NCBI GenBank assembly: GCA_022709105.1
Contig: JAKIXL010000022.1
Span: 1-15,268, forward strand
Direction of reading: 5' to 3'
Length of the DNA stretch: 15,268 bases
DNA from: Thermoplasmatota archaeon
GTDB lineage: Archaea > Thermoplasmatota > Thermoplasmata > Methanomassiliicoccales > Methanomassiliicoccaceae
Position 1 is the first letter of the stretch, and each line of letters begins with the position of its first letter. Shown piece by piece: positions 13,967 to 15,268 of the stretch. Below the pieces are notes generated by a model. It did not search any database. It saw only the letters and a list, made by a program, of their open reading frames with translations, and was not told the origin of the DNA. A program made the position numbers and the translations under genes.

Positions 13967-14350
13967 TCACTTTTTCGAACGAATGAGGGACACGTTCTTG
14001 CTCTTTGTAAGGACTTGGAACTTGGACAGGCCCTTCGACAGTACAAGAAGGTCCACGTTCTCGATCCTTTTCACCTTTTGACTGAAGGTGGGCCAATCGA
14101 CCGTTCCGTCGAACTCAAGCATGTCTATGTTTTCAAGTGTCACCGGTCCCTCCAGGGACTCAAGGTCCGAACGAGAGACGGTCAGCGCGTCGATGTCCCC
14201 TATGCGGTAGCTTGGGCCAGTGTCCGCCGCGATGAACGAGCTCATGGCCTGGGTGGTCAGCTCCCCGATGGAGACCCCACGCCGCTTGGCCTCAGCCGCG
14301 AACCTTGAGTACGTCTCGTCATCGATCCCTCTAATGGTCACATCGGTCAT
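13967..14350 (-). CDS. Ribbon-helix-helix DNA-binding protein with a repeat-like C-terminal half
   Basis: Residues 1-42 of this 127-residue protein are a ribbon-helix-helix domain: the strand DVTIRGID followed by helices DETYSRFAAEAKRRG and SIGELTTQAMSSFI, as in CopG/Arc-type dimers that insert a beta-ribbon in the DNA major groove. Residues 51-123 show four similar units beginning GDIDAL, ENIDML, ENVDLL and KNVSLI, spaced 22, 24 and 21 residues, which suggests a small beta-solenoid. I do not know a named family for this half. The gene start overlaps the end of the upstream membrane-protein gene by 20 bp, so they share a promoter containing a palindrome. Autoregulation is a reasonable inference. 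Confidence 0.82.
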   Translation of the reverse strand: MTDVTIRGIDDETYSRFAAEAKRRGVSIGELTTQAMSSFIAADTGPSYRIGDIDALTVSRSDLESLEGPVTLENIDMLEFDGTVDWPTFSQKVKRIENVDLLVLSKGLSKFQVLTKSKNVSLIRSKK

Positions 14351-14708
14351 TGGCGGTCATCCCGTTAGCTGATGCCGGGTTAAGGGATGCGGCGATAATA
14401 AAGCTACCAGCGAGCATTAGGAGCAGGGGGAGCACCGAGATCCAAGGCACGTCGAACTTCAGGATCGCCATCAACCACAGGCCTCCCGCGGCCGCCACCG
14501 AGGCGCCGATGACCGATCGGGTCCAGTCTATGCGTTCCCTTGCGCCGAGACCTACTTGTTCCGAGGTCAGCCAGCCGGCGCCCTCCCATGTTGAGAAAGG
14601 AGGCCGGTCTCTCTCGACAGACCTTGATCGCTGCCTCTCCCCCTCATAGACATTGCATCTTAGGTCGGCTAAAGACCAGCTCTCGATCAAGCTTGGTTGC
14701 GTAGCCAT
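14331..14708 (-). CDS. Hypothetical membrane protein, two transmembrane helices
   Basis: From the ATG at 14708 this is 125 residues. A polar, Arg/Glu-rich N-terminal half (about 60 residues, probably cytoplasmic) is followed by two hydrophobic segments, SVIGASVAAAGGLWLMAIL and WISVLPLLLMLAGSFIIAAS, separated by only a few residues, then a short polar tail. I do not recognise the family. An ATG at 14738 extends the frame by ten residues (MVIMVIYVPS), but that stretch lies within the operator and predicted start-point region, so 14708 is preferred. It precedes and overlaps the ribbon-helix-helix gene, so the pair is probably co-expressed. Confidence 0.6.
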   Translation of the reverse strand: MATQPSLIESWSLADLRCNVYEGERQRSRSVERDRPPFSTWEGAGWLTSEQVGLGARERIDWTRSVIGASVAAAGGLWLMAILKFDVPWISVLPLLLMLAGSFIIAASLNPASANGMTANDRCDH

Positions 14709-14721
14709 CGAAGGCACATAT

Positions 14722-14750
14722 ATCACCATAATCACCATATGATGATTATG
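14722..14750. promoter_or_regulatory. Candidate operator: 24-bp palindrome plus 9-bp tandem repeat
   Basis: Positions 14727-14750 form CATAATCA-C-CATATG-A-TGATTATG, a 24-bp inverted repeat with a single mismatched pair (14735/14742). ATCACCATA is also repeated exactly in tandem at 14722-14730 and 14731-14739. The element lies between the TATA-like box (14750-14758) and the ATG at 14708, over the predicted start point, where a bound repressor would block transcription. The adjacent ribbon-helix-helix protein is the obvious candidate ligand. Confidence 0.65.
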
Positions 14751-14758
14751 TATATTTT
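14750..14758 (-). promoter_or_regulatory. TATA box of the membrane protein / RHH operon
   Basis: Minus-strand AAAATATAC, within an AT-rich run (14745-14765), predicts a start near 14728, inside the palindrome and about 20 nt before the ATG at 14708. Confidence 0.55.
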
Positions 14759-14856
14759 ATTTTTGTTGATGGAGCCTGCTCCCATAACCTGAGACTTAGA
14801 GCTTCCGTACCCCTCACTGACAAGAACAAGGTCATTAAGCGCGATCCTGAGATCGC

Positions 14857-14896
14857 CGTTAAAACCAAAAGGATCGGCCGGCAAATGCCGCCGATC
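14857..14896 (-). terminator. Hairpin terminator after the zinc-finger gene
   Basis: GATCGG plus CGGC (14872-14877 and 14879-14882, one bulged C at 14878) pairs with GCCG plus CCGATC (14887-14896) around an AAAT loop. On the minus strand the hairpin begins 7 nt after the zinc-finger stop and is followed by TTTTGGTTTT (14861-14870). A second small hairpin (14841-14846 with 14851-14856) lies just beyond. Confidence 0.55.
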
Positions 14897-14903
14897 GGAA
14901 AGG

Positions 14904-15050
14904 TCACTTCTTCCTAGGCTTCTTCCGCGGGATCGCCCGCTTCCGCATTAGATCGCCGTGAACATCTTCCATGTGTTCATCCAGCTCATACAAGGTCTCG
15001 AACTTGGCTCCGCACTTATCGCACTCCGTATTGATCCTGTTTGTGTTCAT
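14904..15050 (-). CDS. 48-residue C2H2 zinc-finger protein
   Basis: The minus-strand frame from the ATG at 15050 to the TGA at 14904 encodes 48 residues. It contains ECDKCGAKFETLYELDEH and then MEDVH, giving Cys10-x2-Cys13-x12-His26-x4-His31, a textbook classical zinc finger with the hydrophobic core residues (Phe17, Leu23) in place. The C-terminal tail is strongly basic (RKRAIPRKKPRKK). One finger plus a basic tail could bind DNA, RNA or a protein; no target is evident. GGAG sits just before the ATG, closer than usual. No ATG, GTG or TTG occurs in frame for at least 15 codons upstream. A TATA-like GATAAATAG is present at about 15143-15151. A hairpin terminator follows directly. Confidence 0.8.
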   Translation of the reverse strand: MNTNRINTECDKCGAKFETLYELDEHMEDVHGDLMRKRAIPRKKPRKK

Positions 15051-15268
15051 GTCTCCATCTCGGTCTTCGCAAAGGCCGGCGTCCGATCGACCGTTACGAA
15101 CGTCACGATCTGTCCGGCCACTGAATCCTTATTGTGGTCATGCTATTTATCAACGCGATTGCTCGTCCTGGTCCGAATAGCGGCAGATGGGCCGGTGAAA
15201 GGTCCTTCTGGATCGGCGGTCCGAGAAGAATGGAAGGAGCCAGGCATTCTGCCCCCACCGTTGGCCGC
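15051..15268. other. Right-edge region without an assignable gene
   Basis: On the minus strand this stretch includes a TATA-like GATAAATAG (about 15143-15151) that may serve the zinc-finger gene. A minus-strand frame is open from the right edge to a TGA at 15150-15152, ending CRYSDQDEQSR. Other frames are open here too, and none has recognisable family features, so no gene is called. It could be the 3' end of a gene beyond the window. Confidence 0.35.

Noticed and set aside
14971..15180. Plus-strand 69-codon frame.
   Set aside because: It is antisense to the zinc-finger gene and lacks a ribosome site.
1..15268. CRISPR arrays, insertion sequences, integrase attachment sites or phage genes.
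   Set aside because: No regularly spaced repeats, transposase or recombinase sequence, or terminal inverted repeats were seen.

Overview
The window is a piece of a GC-rich archaeal chromosome. It carries archaeal-type ribosomal proteins (S24e, S27ae), the RNA polymerase subunit Rpo7, the elongation factor Spt4, a GTP-dependent dephospho-CoA kinase, deoxyhypusine synthase and a tRNA-Arg with an anticodon-loop intron. TATA-like boxes lie about 25-30 bp before most first genes of transcription units, several of which look leaderless or short-leadered. Genes within operons are often joined by 4-bp NTGA stop/start overlaps. The gene set and composition suggest a euryarchaeon, perhaps a Thermoplasmata/Methanomassiliicoccales-like lineage. 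That placement is inference; nothing here is diagnostic.

Layout. Positions 1-167 (minus) hold the N-terminus of an ABC transporter ATPase whose Walker A lysine reads as glutamate. Positions 168-765 have no convincing gene but contain several short inverted repeats. Then come an intron-containing tRNA-Arg(CCG) (766-861, minus) and a proC-like reductase (926-1747, minus). Positions 1830-3681 (minus) form one information-processing operon, transcribed rpo7 > spt4 > dephospho-CoA kinase > rps24e > rps27ae from one clear TATA box. In it S24e appears to begin at CTG inside a CTGA overlap. Positions 3802-5944 (minus) hold a membrane-bound proton pyrophosphatase split by a frameshift. Positions 6106-7793 (minus) hold a phosphate permease followed by its DUF47/PhoU-like partner.

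On the plus strand, 7936-9308 encodes a dolichol/phytol-kinase-like membrane protein coupled to a thymidylate-kinase-like P-loop kinase. Positions 9366-11302 encode deoxyhypusine synthase coupled to an NAD-type isocitrate/isopropylmalate-family dehydrogenase. A small membrane protein with hydrolase-like His/Asp residues (11265-11807, minus) converges on and overlaps the dehydrogenase 3' end. A GT20 trehalose-phosphate-synthase-like enzyme (11939-13429) is followed in the same reading frame, past one amber codon, by a DUF3795 cysteine-rich protein (13490-13939).

The right end (13967-15050, minus) holds a two-gene operon: a two-helix membrane protein, then a ribbon-helix-helix protein with a repeat-like C-terminal half. 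Its promoter contains a 24-bp palindrome and a 9-bp tandem repeat. Beyond it lies a 48-residue C2H2 zinc-finger protein followed by a hairpin terminator. The last ~200 bases have no assignable gene.

Functional themes are transcription/translation, pyrophosphate and phosphate handling (pyrophosphatase plus permease plus DUF47), lipid or isoprenol phosphorylation, and GT20 sugar-phosphate synthesis, possibly a compatible solute. The most interesting candidate system is the right-end regulator operon, where the RHH protein probably controls its own promoter.
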